Of a stretch of DNA of 44,383 bases, positions 1 to 7,317 are shown one piece after another. The stretch's first letter is position 1, and each line of letters begins with the position of its first letter. A program made the position numbers and the translations under genes. The stretch is from CAYRJA01 sp964424455 (lineage in GTDB: Bacteria; Bacteroidota; Bacteroidia; Chitinophagales; UBA10324). A model generated the notes under the pieces. That model was not told where the DNA came from. It worked only from the letters and a program-made list of their open reading frames with translations, and did not search any database. Location: assembly GCA_964424455.1 (NCBI GenBank), contig CAYRJA010000012.1, positions 1 through 44,383 on the forward strand, written 5' to 3'.

Positions 1-92
1 AACCAGCCACCCGCGATAGCTGCCTAACGACAATTTGGTATGCACCCTATCCCTTATTCTTGCTCTACATTTTTTATATCAATTCATTTTAT

Positions 93-100
93 TACTTTTG
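93..100 (+). promoter_or_regulatory. Probable -7 promoter box (TACTTTTG)
   Basis: TACTTTTG matches the Bacteroidota -7 consensus TAnnTTTG exactly and ends 24 bases before the GTG start of the DUF177 gene. I see no clear -33 TTTG at 19-21 bases upstream, so the call rests on the -7 box and its placement at the head of the lipid/translation cluster. Confidence 0.55.
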
Positions 101-124
101 TTCCCCGTTTTCAAAATTTGAGTT

Positions 125-652
125 GTGAAGTTGTTGAGAGAATATGAAATTGCATTTGTCGGATTAAAACCCGGAATTCACAAGTTCAGTTTTGAAGTGG
201 ATGATAAGTTCTTTACATTTTTTGAAAACTCGCTTGTCAGCAAGGGTAAAGTAAAAGTTGATTTGAATTTTGATAAAAAGAATACTTTCTTTCTTCTCAA
301 TTTTCAAATTTCAGGAACTCTAACCCTGCCTTGTGATCGTTGCTCTGACCTGATTGATTTTCCGATTGATGCAGATTATCCTATCGTGGTAAAGTTTGAT
401 AATCATCATGAAGAGGACAATGATGACAGCAATGCTGATATTGTTTACATCAGCCACAACGAAACACATCTGAATACAGCACAGTTAATTTATGAATTCA
501 TTGTGCTTAGTATTCCGACAGGTAGAGTCTACTGTGAGTCAATTAAAAAAAAGTGTAACGAAAAATCATTGAAAGTTTTGAAGCACCTGAATCAGAAAAT
601 CCAACCGGTTCCTGACCCCAGGTGGGATCAATTAAAACATAAAGCATCTTAA
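125..652 (+). CDS. YceD/DUF177 family protein
   Basis: A 175-residue protein of the YceD (DUF177) family, found next to rpmF in very many bacteria. Visible family marks are a CDRCSD cysteine pair near residues 70-75 in a beta-rich middle region, an acidic stretch around residues 95-105, a second cysteine pair (C-x5-C) near residues 137-143, and the C-terminal DPRWDQL signature. The E. coli homologue has been linked to 23S rRNA accumulation and plants have a plastid version, so a role in ribosome assembly is plausible but not shown by this sequence. The start is GTG, 24 bases after a TAnnTTTG box. It is followed 56 bases later by rpmF and heads the cluster rpmF-plsX-fabH-efp-accB-accC. Confidence 0.85.
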   Translation: MKLLREYEIAFVGLKPGIHKFSFEVDDKFFTFFENSLVSKGKVKVDLNFDKKNTFFLLNFQISGTLTLPCDRCSDLIDFPIDADYPIVVKFDNHHEEDNDDSNADIVYISHNETHLNTAQLIYEFIVLSIPTGRVYCESIKKKCNEKSLKVLKHLNQKIQPVPDPRWDQLKHKAS

Positions 653-663
653 AAATAAAAATT

Positions 664-684
664 CCTTCAATGAAACTTTGAAGG
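664..684 (+). other. Small hairpin in the rpmF leader
   Basis: CCTTCAA (664-670) pairs perfectly with TTGAAGG (678-684) around a 7-base loop in the 56-base gap between the DUF177 gene and rpmF. It has no following T-run, so it is not an intrinsic terminator. It could be an RNA processing or ribosomal-protein control site, or chance. Confidence 0.3.
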
Positions 685-708
685 GTGAATAGTTAAAATT
701 AAACTACT

Positions 709-894
709 ATGCCAAATCCTAAACGACGCCATTCCAGAACCCGCCGCGACAAAAGAAGAACGCACGATAAAGCTGCTATCCCCACTGTATCTATAGACCA
801 AACAACAGGCGCCGCACATCTGCGTCATCGTGCCCATTGGGAAGAAGGAAAACTTTACTACAAGGGTAAAGTGATAATGGAAAAACAATCTTAA
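709..894 (+). CDS. rpmF: 50S ribosomal protein L32
   Basis: A 61-residue large-subunit protein. The N-terminus MPNPKRRHSRTRRDKRRTH is the L32 signature. The C-terminal half reads TTGAAHLRHRAHWEEGKLYY, the form I associate with Bacteroidota. It has no cysteine at all, so the four-cysteine zinc ribbon found in many L32 proteins is absent; histidines occupy this region instead. The gene sits between the DUF177 gene and plsX, the usual order, and is followed at once by a hairpin with a T-rich tail that may uncouple it from the lipid genes downstream. Confidence 0.95.
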   Translation: MPNPKRRHSRTRRDKRRTHDKAAIPTVSIDQTTGAAHLRHRAHWEEGKLYYKGKVIMEKQS

Positions 895-898
895 CAAC

Positions 899-936
899 TT
901 TTCTGGAGTTCTGAACTCTGGAAAATTTGTTATTTC
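899..936 (+). terminator. Terminator or attenuator between rpmF and plsX
   Basis: TTTTCTGGAGTT (899-910) pairs with AACTCTGGAAAA (914-925) with two G-U wobbles and a very short loop. It is followed by TTTGTTATTTC, a weak T-rich tail. It begins five bases after the rpmF stop codon. It would end or reduce transcription before plsX and so set the ratio of L32 to fatty-acid gene expression. Confidence 0.5.
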
Positions 937-966
937 TATTCAAACTTATTCGGGCTGAAAAACATT

Positions 967-1926
967 ATGCGAATCGGTATTGATGCAATGGGGGGTGACT
1001 TTGCCCCATTGGAATGTATCAAAGGTGCACTTTTATTCTACAAGCAGTTCCCTGCTAACATTCAAATAGTATTATTTGGTGATGAAACCAAAATAAATAC
1101 TGTTTTTAAAGAGTTAGGAGAGAAGCCAGACTGTATAGAAGTAGTCCACTGCCCTGAGGTGATTGATATGGCAGAATCTCCTACTAAAGCTTTTAGTACT
1201 AAACCAAACAGTAGTATAGCTGTAGGTTTTAATTATCTGAAAGAAGGAAAAATTGATTCATTTGCCAGTGCAGGAAATACTGGAGCAATGCTGGTAGGAG
1301 CCATGTATTCGGTTAAACCTATTCAGGGAGTTATGCGCCCTGCCATAAGTGCACTCGTTCCCCGTATGAACGGAAAAAAGGCAATCATTCTTGATGTGGG
1401 TGTTAATGCAGACTGCAAACCTGAAATGTTAAATCAGTTTGCTTTACTTGGCTCGCTATATTTAGAGCATGTTTACAAAGTACCTAATCCGAGAATCGGA
1501 TTATTAAATATAGGAGAAGAAGAAGGGAAAGGAAATAAACTGACTCAGGAAACATATCCTATGATGAAAGAAAATGATAAAATCAATTTCATAGGTAATG
1601 TGGAGGGTCGGAACATTTTTTCTGATATGGCAGAGGTTATAGTATGTGATGGATTCACAGGAAATGTCATTCTTAAATTCGGAGAATCCTTTTACGATTT
1701 AATCAACGCAAGAAAGATTCAGGATAAATATTTTGACCAGTTCAACTTTGAAAACTCAGCGGGTACAGCTATTCTCGGAGTGAATGCTCCCGTTGTAGTG
1801 GCACACGGAATTTCAAACGATCTTGCTTTCAAAAGCATTCTTCTTCACTCAAAAGAAATAATAGAAAGTAACTTAGTGGAGATTCTCAAGCAGGCATTTA
1901 TCAATAATCAGATTTTGCAGGATTAG
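967..1926 (+). CDS. plsX: Phosphate acyltransferase PlsX
   Basis: A 319-residue cytosolic enzyme that makes acyl-phosphate from acyl-ACP, feeding PlsY in phosphatidic acid synthesis. Marks include the N-terminal MRIGIDAMGGDFAPLE, the ASAGNTGAMLVGAM segment near residues 101-115, LNIGEEEGKGN near 180-190 and VCDGFTGNVILKFGES near 226-241. The length is normal for the family. It starts with ATG and is followed 90 bases later by fabH, so acyl-chain initiation and acyl transfer to glycerol-phosphate are co-located. GpsA, which supplies the glycerol-3-phosphate acceptor, is encoded about 31 kb away in this window. Confidence 0.96.
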   Translation: MRIGIDAMGGDFAPLECIKGALLFYKQFPANIQIVLFGDETKINTVFKELGEKPDCIEVVHCPEVIDMAESPTKAFSTKPNSSIAVGFNYLKEGKIDSFASAGNTGAMLVGAMYSVKPIQGVMRPAISALVPRMNGKKAIILDVGVNADCKPEMLNQFALLGSLYLEHVYKVPNPRIGLLNIGEEEGKGNKLTQETYPMMKENDKINFIGNVEGRNIFSDMAEVIVCDGFTGNVILKFGESFYDLINARKIQDKYFDQFNFENSAGTAILGVNAPVVVAHGISNDLAFKSILLHSKEIIESNLVEILKQAFINNQILQD

Positions 1927-1964
1927 TCTAATAAAACATAAATGATAAAATACATAGTTATCAA

Positions 1965-2000
1965 TTTTGTATCACTTATTGTTTATCGTTTTTACTTTTA
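1965..2000 (+). promoter_or_regulatory. Possible promoter for fabH
   Basis: TTTTG (1965-1969) and TACTTTTA (1993-2000, one mismatch to TAnnTTTG) are separated by 23 bases, and the fabH TTG start follows 16 bases later. The spacing is slightly long for a Bacteroidota promoter, so this is tentative. Confidence 0.35.
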
Positions 2001-2016
2001 GTGGCAAATTTCAATT

Positions 2017-3030
2017 TTGGAAACTCAATCAGATAAAAAAATAAGAGCAGCAATTACAGGCGTTCAAGGCTACGCACCTGATTACGTCCTTACCAATACA
2101 GAGCTTGAAAAAATGGTGGACACTTCCGACGAGTGGATTGTAACACGCACCGGAATAAAAGAAAGAAGAATTCTTAAAGGCGAGGGACTCGGTACTTCTG
2201 ACATGGGAAAATTCGCTGTGGAAGGATTACTGAAAAAGACAAATACTAATCCGCTTGATATTGATTTGCTCGTTTGCGCCACCACTACTCCCGATATGCA
2301 ATTTCCGGCAACAGCCAATGTCATCACCGATAAATGCGGACTAAAAAATGCTTATGGATTTGACATCAGTGCGGCATGTTCCAGTCTTATCTATTCGCTG
2401 AATGTTGTAGCACGAATGATAGAATCGGGTACTGTTAAAAAAGCAATAGTGGTTGGTGGCGATAAAATGTCTTCTATTATTGATTATACCGATCGTTCTA
2501 CCTGTGTAATTTTTGGCGACGGCGCCGGTGCGGTTTTAATGGAACCAAATACCGAAGGTTTCGGATTAATAGATGCTGTACTGGGTTCTGACGGTGCAGG
2601 CAGAGTTCATCTCCATCAAAAAGCAGGTGGCTCTGTAATGCCTGCCACAAAAGAAACAGTAGAAAACCGCCTTCACTATGTTTATCAGGAAGGACAGCCG
2701 GTCTTTAAGTTTGCTGTAACAAAAATGGCTGATGCCGCAGAGGAAATAATGAAAAGAAATCATCTCAGTGGAGAAGATATTGCGTGGCTTATTCCTCATC
2801 AGGCAAACAAAAGAATTATTGATGCAACTGCACGTCGAATGGAGTTAGACGACAGCAAAGTGATGATAAACATTGACCGCTACGGCAACACCACCAATGG
2901 CACAATTCCACTTTGCATGTGGGAATGGGAAAAGAAAATGCACAAAGGGGACAACATAGTACTTGCTGCCTTCGGCGGTGGTTTTACATGGGGAGCCATT
3001 CTTCTGAAGTGGGCGTACGATTCAAAATAA
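2017..3030 (+). CDS. fabH: 3-oxoacyl-[acyl-carrier-protein] synthase III
   Basis: A 337-residue condensing enzyme that starts fatty-acid synthesis by joining acetyl-CoA (or a branched starter) to malonyl-ACP. The thiolase-fold catalytic triad is visible: Cys in DISAACSSLIYSL (about residue 121), His in WLIPHQANKRI (about 262) and Asn in DRYGNTTNGTIPL (about 292). The C-terminal FGGGFTWGAILLKW is typical. The start is TTG, chosen because the family N-terminus (RAAITGVQGYAPDYVLTN) begins a few residues later and there is no ATG nearby. It lies between plsX and efp, and accB/accC, which help make its malonyl substrate, follow in the same direction. Confidence 0.96.
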   Translation: METQSDKKIRAAITGVQGYAPDYVLTNTELEKMVDTSDEWIVTRTGIKERRILKGEGLGTSDMGKFAVEGLLKKTNTNPLDIDLLVCATTTPDMQFPATANVITDKCGLKNAYGFDISAACSSLIYSLNVVARMIESGTVKKAIVVGGDKMSSIIDYTDRSTCVIFGDGAGAVLMEPNTEGFGLIDAVLGSDGAGRVHLHQKAGGSVMPATKETVENRLHYVYQEGQPVFKFAVTKMADAAEEIMKRNHLSGEDIAWLIPHQANKRIIDATARRMELDDSKVMINIDRYGNTTNGTIPLCMWEWEKKMHKGDNIVLAAFGGGFTWGAILLKWAYDSK

Positions 3031-3088
3031 CAAACACATCAAACAACTATTCCTAACCAACCTTAAATAATAAATTTAAAACTGACTA

Positions 3089-3652
3089 ATGGCAAATACA
3101 AGCGATATTAAAAAAGGACTGACGATTGAAATCAACAATGATCTTTATACTGTTGTTGATTTTCAGCATGTGAAACCCGGAAAAGGCGGTGCATTCGTTC
3201 GGACAAAACTGAAAAGTGTTACAACCGGAAAAATGCTTGATAATACTTTCAACTCAGGCGAACAGATTTTTCCTGTTCGTATAGAGCGAAGGAAATATCA
3301 ATTTCTTTACAAGGACGATACCGGCTATAATTTTATGGATAACAATACCTTTGAACAGGTAACACTTGATGGCGACATGGTGGAAGGAAAAGAATTTATG
3401 AAAGAAGGTCAGGAGGTTGAAATGTCTTTTCATGCTGACACCGGAAAGCCGCTGACTTGTGAAATGCCTCCGTTCGTTATTTTAGAAATTACTTACAGCG
3501 AACCGGCTGTAAAAGGAAATACTTCTAACAATCCTATGAAGAATGCCACTCTTGAAACCGGCGCTACTATACAAGTGCCTATGTTTGTTGATTCGGGAAT
3601 CAAAGTGAAAGTAGATACCCGCAATGGCGCCTATGTGGAAAGAGTAAAATAA
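3089..3652 (+). CDS. efp: Translation elongation factor P
   Basis: A 187-residue factor that enters the ribosomal E site and relieves stalling at polyproline stretches. The N-terminal KOW-like domain carries the loop VKPGKGGAF with Lys32 at the position that is post-translationally modified (lysylated in E. coli). It is a lysine-type, not the arginine-rhamnosylated type. Two OB domains follow, and the C-terminus (TGATIQVPMFVDSGIKVKVDTRNGAYVERVK, split by function at about residues 155-187) is the normal family ending. ATG start. No modifying enzyme gene is in the window. Confidence 0.96.
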   Translation: MANTSDIKKGLTIEINNDLYTVVDFQHVKPGKGGAFVRTKLKSVTTGKMLDNTFNSGEQIFPVRIERRKYQFLYKDDTGYNFMDNNTFEQVTLDGDMVEGKEFMKEGQEVEMSFHADTGKPLTCEMPPFVILEITYSEPAVKGNTSNNPMKNATLETGATIQVPMFVDSGIKVKVDTRNGAYVERVK

Positions 3653-3744
3653 TTTCTTTTGCTATCTTTCCCATCTAAAATCAGAAGTAGTTAGAATATT
3701 TTTCAAAAAGAATTACCACTTCATCAAATCATCAAATTGACAAA

Positions 3745-4260
3745 ATGGATTTAAAAGAAATACAGGAACTCATTCGCATACTGAGTAAATCTAATGTGGC
3801 TGAACTGAGAATTGAACGTGATAATTTCAAAATTACACTCCGTACCCGCGACTTTTATCAAGAAGGCAAGCAAGTTCCGGCTCACACATCTGCAGCTCAG
3901 GTAATTCCACAGGTAATAGTACCTGCTACAACAACCCCTGCTGCTCCTGCAGTTGCAGCGCCTGTTACGCAATCAGGATCCGTTAAACCAGAGGTGGCAG
4001 CAACTGCAAGTACTGATAACCTTATCACCATCAAGTCGCCGATGATTGGTACATTCTACCGCTCACCGGGTCCTGATAAAGACCTATTTGTGAAAGTGGG
4101 TGATGAGATAAAACCGGGCACTGTACTCTGCATGATTGAGGCAATGAAACTATTCAATGAAATTGAATCTGAATATTCAGGAAAGATTGTAAAAATACTG
4201 GTAGAAAATGCAAAGCCTGTTGAGTACGACCAGCCACTGTTTCTGATAGAACCCATGTAA
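3745..4260 (+). CDS. accB: Acetyl-CoA carboxylase biotin carboxyl carrier protein
   Basis: A 171-residue carrier subunit of acetyl-CoA carboxylase. It has an N-terminal region that binds AccC (residues 1-40, MDLKEIQELIRIL), a flexible linker rich in Pro, Ala, Thr and Val (about 50-90), and a C-terminal biotinyl domain with the attachment motif EAMKLF; the biotinylated lysine is Lys135. The start is ATG. It sits 105 bases upstream of accC, which is the normal pairing. A TATCTTTC near-match to the -7 consensus at 3663-3670 might add a local start site, but no -33 is evident. Confidence 0.96.
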   Translation: MDLKEIQELIRILSKSNVAELRIERDNFKITLRTRDFYQEGKQVPAHTSAAQVIPQVIVPATTTPAAPAVAAPVTQSGSVKPEVAATASTDNLITIKSPMIGTFYRSPGPDKDLFVKVGDEIKPGTVLCMIEAMKLFNEIESEYSGKIVKILVENAKPVEYDQPLFLIEPM

Positions 4261-4276
4261 TTTTTTCTGTTATTCC

Positions 4277-4329
4277 GAACGCAGTGAGGAATCTATTCGG
4301 TACATTAAGAAGATTGCTTCACTTCATCC
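4277..4329. repeat. Degenerate inverted repeat between accB and accC
   Basis: Arm GAACGCAGTGAGGAATCT (4277-4294) and the imperfect reverse arm AGATTGCTTCACTTCATCC (4311-4329) could fold into a hairpin. The arms resemble a dispersed palindromic repeat seen in many bacterial genomes ('CATTCCGAACGCAGTGAGGAATCT'-like), recalled from memory. Only one degenerate copy is in this window. It lies in the 105-base gap inside the accBC unit. Confidence 0.5.
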
Positions 4330-4365
4330 GCAACGACAGGTATTATTCATAAAACTGTAACACCT

Positions 4366-5700
4366 TTGTTCAAAAAAATATTAATTGCCAACCGTGGTGA
4401 AATTGCCTTGCGCATCATTCGCACCTGTCGTGAAATGAACATTCGCAGCGTGGCGGTTTATTCTACTGCAGATATTGATTCACTCCATGTAAAATTTGCA
4501 GACGAAGCTATCTGTATTGGTCCTCCGCCAAGTTCAGAGTCCTACCTGAGTATGTCTAAAATCATGAGTGCAGCAGAAATAACCGGCGCTGATGCCATTC
4601 ATCCCGGCTATGGTTTTCTCGCAGAGAACGATAAGTTTGCTGAGATTTGTAACGAGTATGGAGTAAAATTTATAGGTCCTACACCACTGCAGATTGCTTC
4701 AATGGGAGATAAAATCACTGCAAAAGATACGATGAAAAAAGCCGGCGTACCCGTCATCCCCGGCAGTGATGGATTACTCACCAACTTAAAAGACGCAAAG
4801 AAAATAGCAAAGAAAATCGGATACCCTGTTATTTTGAAAGCTACTGCCGGAGGAGGTGGAAAAGGAATGAGAGCAGTATGGGAGGAAAAAGACCTTGACA
4901 ATGCATGGACTACAGCCCGCACCGAAGCAGGAGCTGCTTTTGGAAATGATGGCGTTTATATGGAAAAACTCATTGAAGAGCCACGCCATATTGAAATTCA
5001 GGTTGCCGGCGACCAGTACGGAAAAGCTTGCCATCTTTCAGAGAGAGACTGCTCCATTCAGCGCCGTCATCAGAAACTGACTGAAGAATCTCCTTCTCCG
5101 TTTATGACCCCTGAACTGCGTGAAAAAATGGGTGAAGCAGCTATCAAAGCGTGCAAAGCCATCAGCTATGAAGGAGTAGGCACAGTTGAATTTCTTGTTG
5201 ATAAATACCGGAATTTCTATTTCATGGAAATGAATACAAGAATTCAGGTAGAGCATACTGTTACAGAAGAAGTGATTAACTATGATTTGATAAAAGAGCA
5301 AATCAAAATTGCCAATGGTGAGCCCATTTCCGGAAAGAACTATATACCGACCATGCACGCCATTGAGTGTCGTATCAATGCTGAAGATCCTTACAACGAC
5401 TTTCGTCCATGTCCGGGAAAAATTACTAATCTGAATACTCCGGGCGGACATGGTGTAAGAATTGATTCTCATATCTATTCCGGTTATGTGATTCCGCCTT
5501 ATTATGATTCTATGATTGCAAAAATCATTACCGTTGCACAGACAAGATTAGAAGCAATTGAAACTATGGAACGGGCGCTCAGCGAATATGTTATTGAAGG
5601 AATCAAAACCACTGTTCCTTTCCATCAGGCATTGATGAAGGATAAAAATTACAGAGAAGGAAACTTCAATACAAGTTTTCTGAATACTTTCAAGTTTTAA
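4366..5700 (+). CDS. accC: Acetyl-CoA carboxylase, biotin carboxylase subunit
   Basis: A 444-residue ATP-grasp enzyme that carboxylates biotin on AccB. The order is an N-terminal biotin carboxylase domain (FKKILIANRGEIALRIIRT), the ATP-grasp core with the glycine-rich loop AGGGGKGMRAV near residues 164-174, HIEIQVAGD and ERDCSIQRRHQK near 208-240, the metal and bicarbonate residues in FMEMNTRIQVEHTVTE (about 286-301), and the C-terminal domain. Length is normal. The start is TTG, fixed by the family N-terminus because no ATG is near. A copy of the TGTAACA motif lies three bases before the start codon. The carboxyltransferase subunits are not in the window. Confidence 0.96.
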   Translation: MFKKILIANRGEIALRIIRTCREMNIRSVAVYSTADIDSLHVKFADEAICIGPPPSSESYLSMSKIMSAAEITGADAIHPGYGFLAENDKFAEICNEYGVKFIGPTPLQIASMGDKITAKDTMKKAGVPVIPGSDGLLTNLKDAKKIAKKIGYPVILKATAGGGGKGMRAVWEEKDLDNAWTTARTEAGAAFGNDGVYMEKLIEEPRHIEIQVAGDQYGKACHLSERDCSIQRRHQKLTEESPSPFMTPELREKMGEAAIKACKAISYEGVGTVEFLVDKYRNFYFMEMNTRIQVEHTVTEEVINYDLIKEQIKIANGEPISGKNYIPTMHAIECRINAEDPYNDFRPCPGKITNLNTPGGHGVRIDSHIYSGYVIPPYYDSMIAKIITVAQTRLEAIETMERALSEYVIEGIKTTVPFHQALMKDKNYREGNFNTSFLNTFKF

Positions 5701-5832
5701 TCGAAGAAGAATGTATTATGCTATCTTTAAAAATAAGGGTAGGTAATTAGTTTCAGAGATATACTCTACCAAATATAGATGCAAGAAATTTCCGATTAAT
5801 AATTTTGTAACTCTGAGCAAAGCAGGCGATTG

Positions 5833-6303
5833 TTACACTACCTTATTTGCGCAACTGCTGCTGGCAAATGCTTCCGGCTTGGCTTTAAATGCAAATCCCA
5901 TCCCGAGTATATAGCCCATAGCCTCACGAAGGGCAGGATTGGATTTGAACTGGGGGTTTGTGTTAATATCTGCATGAACTTCCAGATCCACATCATATTC
6001 ATCAAGCAAATTGCAGAGTGAATAGGCAATTTCAATTGACTTGGAAACTTCAGTGAGCATACGTTCCTTGATGGTGAGTTTAACAGTAGTCTTATCATTA
6101 TTGATGAACATAAATCCACCCCTTTTCTCCCTAAGAAAAACAATAACCGTAGCAAATTCTGTCAGCTTACCCCGTACCTGAGAATCAGTTCCGATACAAA
6201 CTTTCAAATGATTCCCCAATCCTGCTTCATATAAAATTGCCTGCTCCACCGCTTTTTTAATCGGTATTCTTATTTTTTCTCCGTTAAATTTTCTCCAGAG
6301 CAT
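5833..6303 (-). CDS. YkuK-like ribonuclease H-fold protein (DUF458)
   Basis: A 156-residue protein resembling Bacillus YkuK (DUF458, RNase H-like fold). Visible marks are VCIGTDSQVRGK near residues 36-47 (acidic residue of the fold), LEVHADINTNPQFKSN near 106-121 with another acidic site, and the conserved ending MGYILGMGFAFKAKPEAFASSSCANKV. Acidic residues are placed as in RNase H-type nucleases, but activity and substrate are unknown to me. It converges with accC and lies alone on the minus strand. Its stop codon TAA lies inside a TGTAACA motif at 5831-5837. A TAAATTTG box lies 15 bases upstream of its ATG. Confidence 0.75.
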   Translation of the reverse strand: MLWRKFNGEKIRIPIKKAVEQAILYEAGLGNHLKVCIGTDSQVRGKLTEFATVIVFLREKRGGFMFINNDKTTVKLTIKERMLTEVSKSIEIAYSLCNLLDEYDVDLEVHADINTNPQFKSNPALREAMGYILGMGFAFKAKPEAFASSSCANKVV

Positions 6304-6317
6304 ATAAAAGCAATTAT

Positions 6318-6325
6318 CAAATTTA
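6318..6325 (-). promoter_or_regulatory. Probable -7 box for the YkuK-like gene (TAAATTTG)
   Basis: On the minus strand TAAATTTG matches TAnnTTTG and ends 14 bases before the ATG at 6303. No clear -33 element. The divergent plus-strand sequence at 6372-6379 is also TAAATTTG and might serve the LOG gene with a leader of about 105 bases. Confidence 0.45.
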
Positions 6326-6492
6326 GATAATTGTAAATAATTGTATTCATTAATTATGAACCGGTGGATTGTAAATTTGTTTTAATAGAATCTGTCACCT
6401 CTGATTTAGTTTATTTTGCGTTTCTGAATTATCTCTCTGAGCGCTTTATCTTTTATCAATTTTAATTTATTAATTTATAAATAATAAATACT

Positions 6493-7251
6493 ATGGAGTC
6501 TTTATCAAACGGCAATTCTAAATTCAATCACGAGAGTTATTTTCTTGAAGGACCTCATTCCAGGGTAAAAGATTTCAGATTTACACTGCATGTAATGAGG
6601 GAATTTATAAAAGGTTTCCGTGTGTTACACTTCGCAGGTCCGTGCGTTGCCGTGTTTGGTTCTGCACGCTTCGGAGAAGAACATCCTTATTACCAGCTCG
6701 GTGTTGAAGTGGGTCGTGCCGTTGCCAATTTAGGTTTCGGTGTAATGACGGGAGGTGGTCCCGGTATTATGGAAGCGGCTAATCGGGGAGCAAAAGAAGC
6801 CGGCGGACTTTCGGTTGGCTGTAACATCCGGCTGCCACATGAACAACATGCAAATAAATACTTGGACCGCTCTGTCACTTTTGAGCATTTCTTTGTGCGC
6901 AAGGTGCTGATGTTTAAATACTCTTATGCTTTTATTGTACTGCCGGGGGGCATGGGTACTATGGATGAGTTGTTTGAAGCACTCACGCTTGTTCAGACGG
7001 GAAAGATTAAAGAGTTTCCGATTGTTCTGATTGGTAAAGAGTACTGGAGAAATCTTATGGATATGCTCGATATAATGGTTAAGAATCAAACTATTCGCAA
7101 AGAGGATCTCGATATTTTCCTTTTGACAGATTCCGTAGAAGAAGCCATCAATCATGTCCGGAAATCTGTTACTGATAATCCAGAATTGATAAGAAAGAAT
7201 ATTCCTCGTCCATTGCGGTTTCTTGGAGAAAAAGTTTTTTACTGGAGATAG
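6493..7251 (+). CDS. LOG family protein (cytokinin-type nucleoside 5'-monophosphate phosphoribohydrolase fold)
   Basis: A 252-residue Rossmann-like protein of the LOG/TIGR00730 family. The diagnostic motifs are GGGPGIMEAANRGAKEAGG near residues 94-112 and PGGMGTMDELFEALTLVQTGK near 157-177, which build the active site for splitting a nucleoside monophosphate into base and ribose 5-phosphate. An N-terminal extension of about 45 residues precedes the fold (VAVFGSARF). In bacteria the physiological substrate is usually unclear; AMP hydrolysis has been shown for some members. It lies 66 bases upstream of purH, so a link to purine nucleotide turnover is a reasonable inference. Confidence 0.88.
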   Translation: MESLSNGNSKFNHESYFLEGPHSRVKDFRFTLHVMREFIKGFRVLHFAGPCVAVFGSARFGEEHPYYQLGVEVGRAVANLGFGVMTGGGPGIMEAANRGAKEAGGLSVGCNIRLPHEQHANKYLDRSVTFEHFFVRKVLMFKYSYAFIVLPGGMGTMDELFEALTLVQTGKIKEFPIVLIGKEYWRNLMDMLDIMVKNQTIRKEDLDIFLLTDSVEEAINHVRKSVTDNPELIRKNIPRPLRFLGEKVFYWR

Positions 7252-7291
7252 AATTAACTGTGTTTATAGAAAGTCAACTGTACTTTCCTAT

Positions 7292-7299
7292 TACATTTG
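7292..7299 (+). promoter_or_regulatory. Probable -7 box for purH (TACATTTG)
   Basis: TACATTTG fits TAnnTTTG and ends 18 bases before the purH ATG. A convincing -33 TTTG is missing. It would allow purH to be transcribed separately from the LOG gene. Confidence 0.5.
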
Positions 7300-7317
7300 T
7301 GACTTAATTTCTTTAGA

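Noticed and set aside
5038..5472. Long minus-strand frame opposite accC
   Set aside because: A shadow of the accC coding frame; the plus-strand frame carries all biotin carboxylase motifs.
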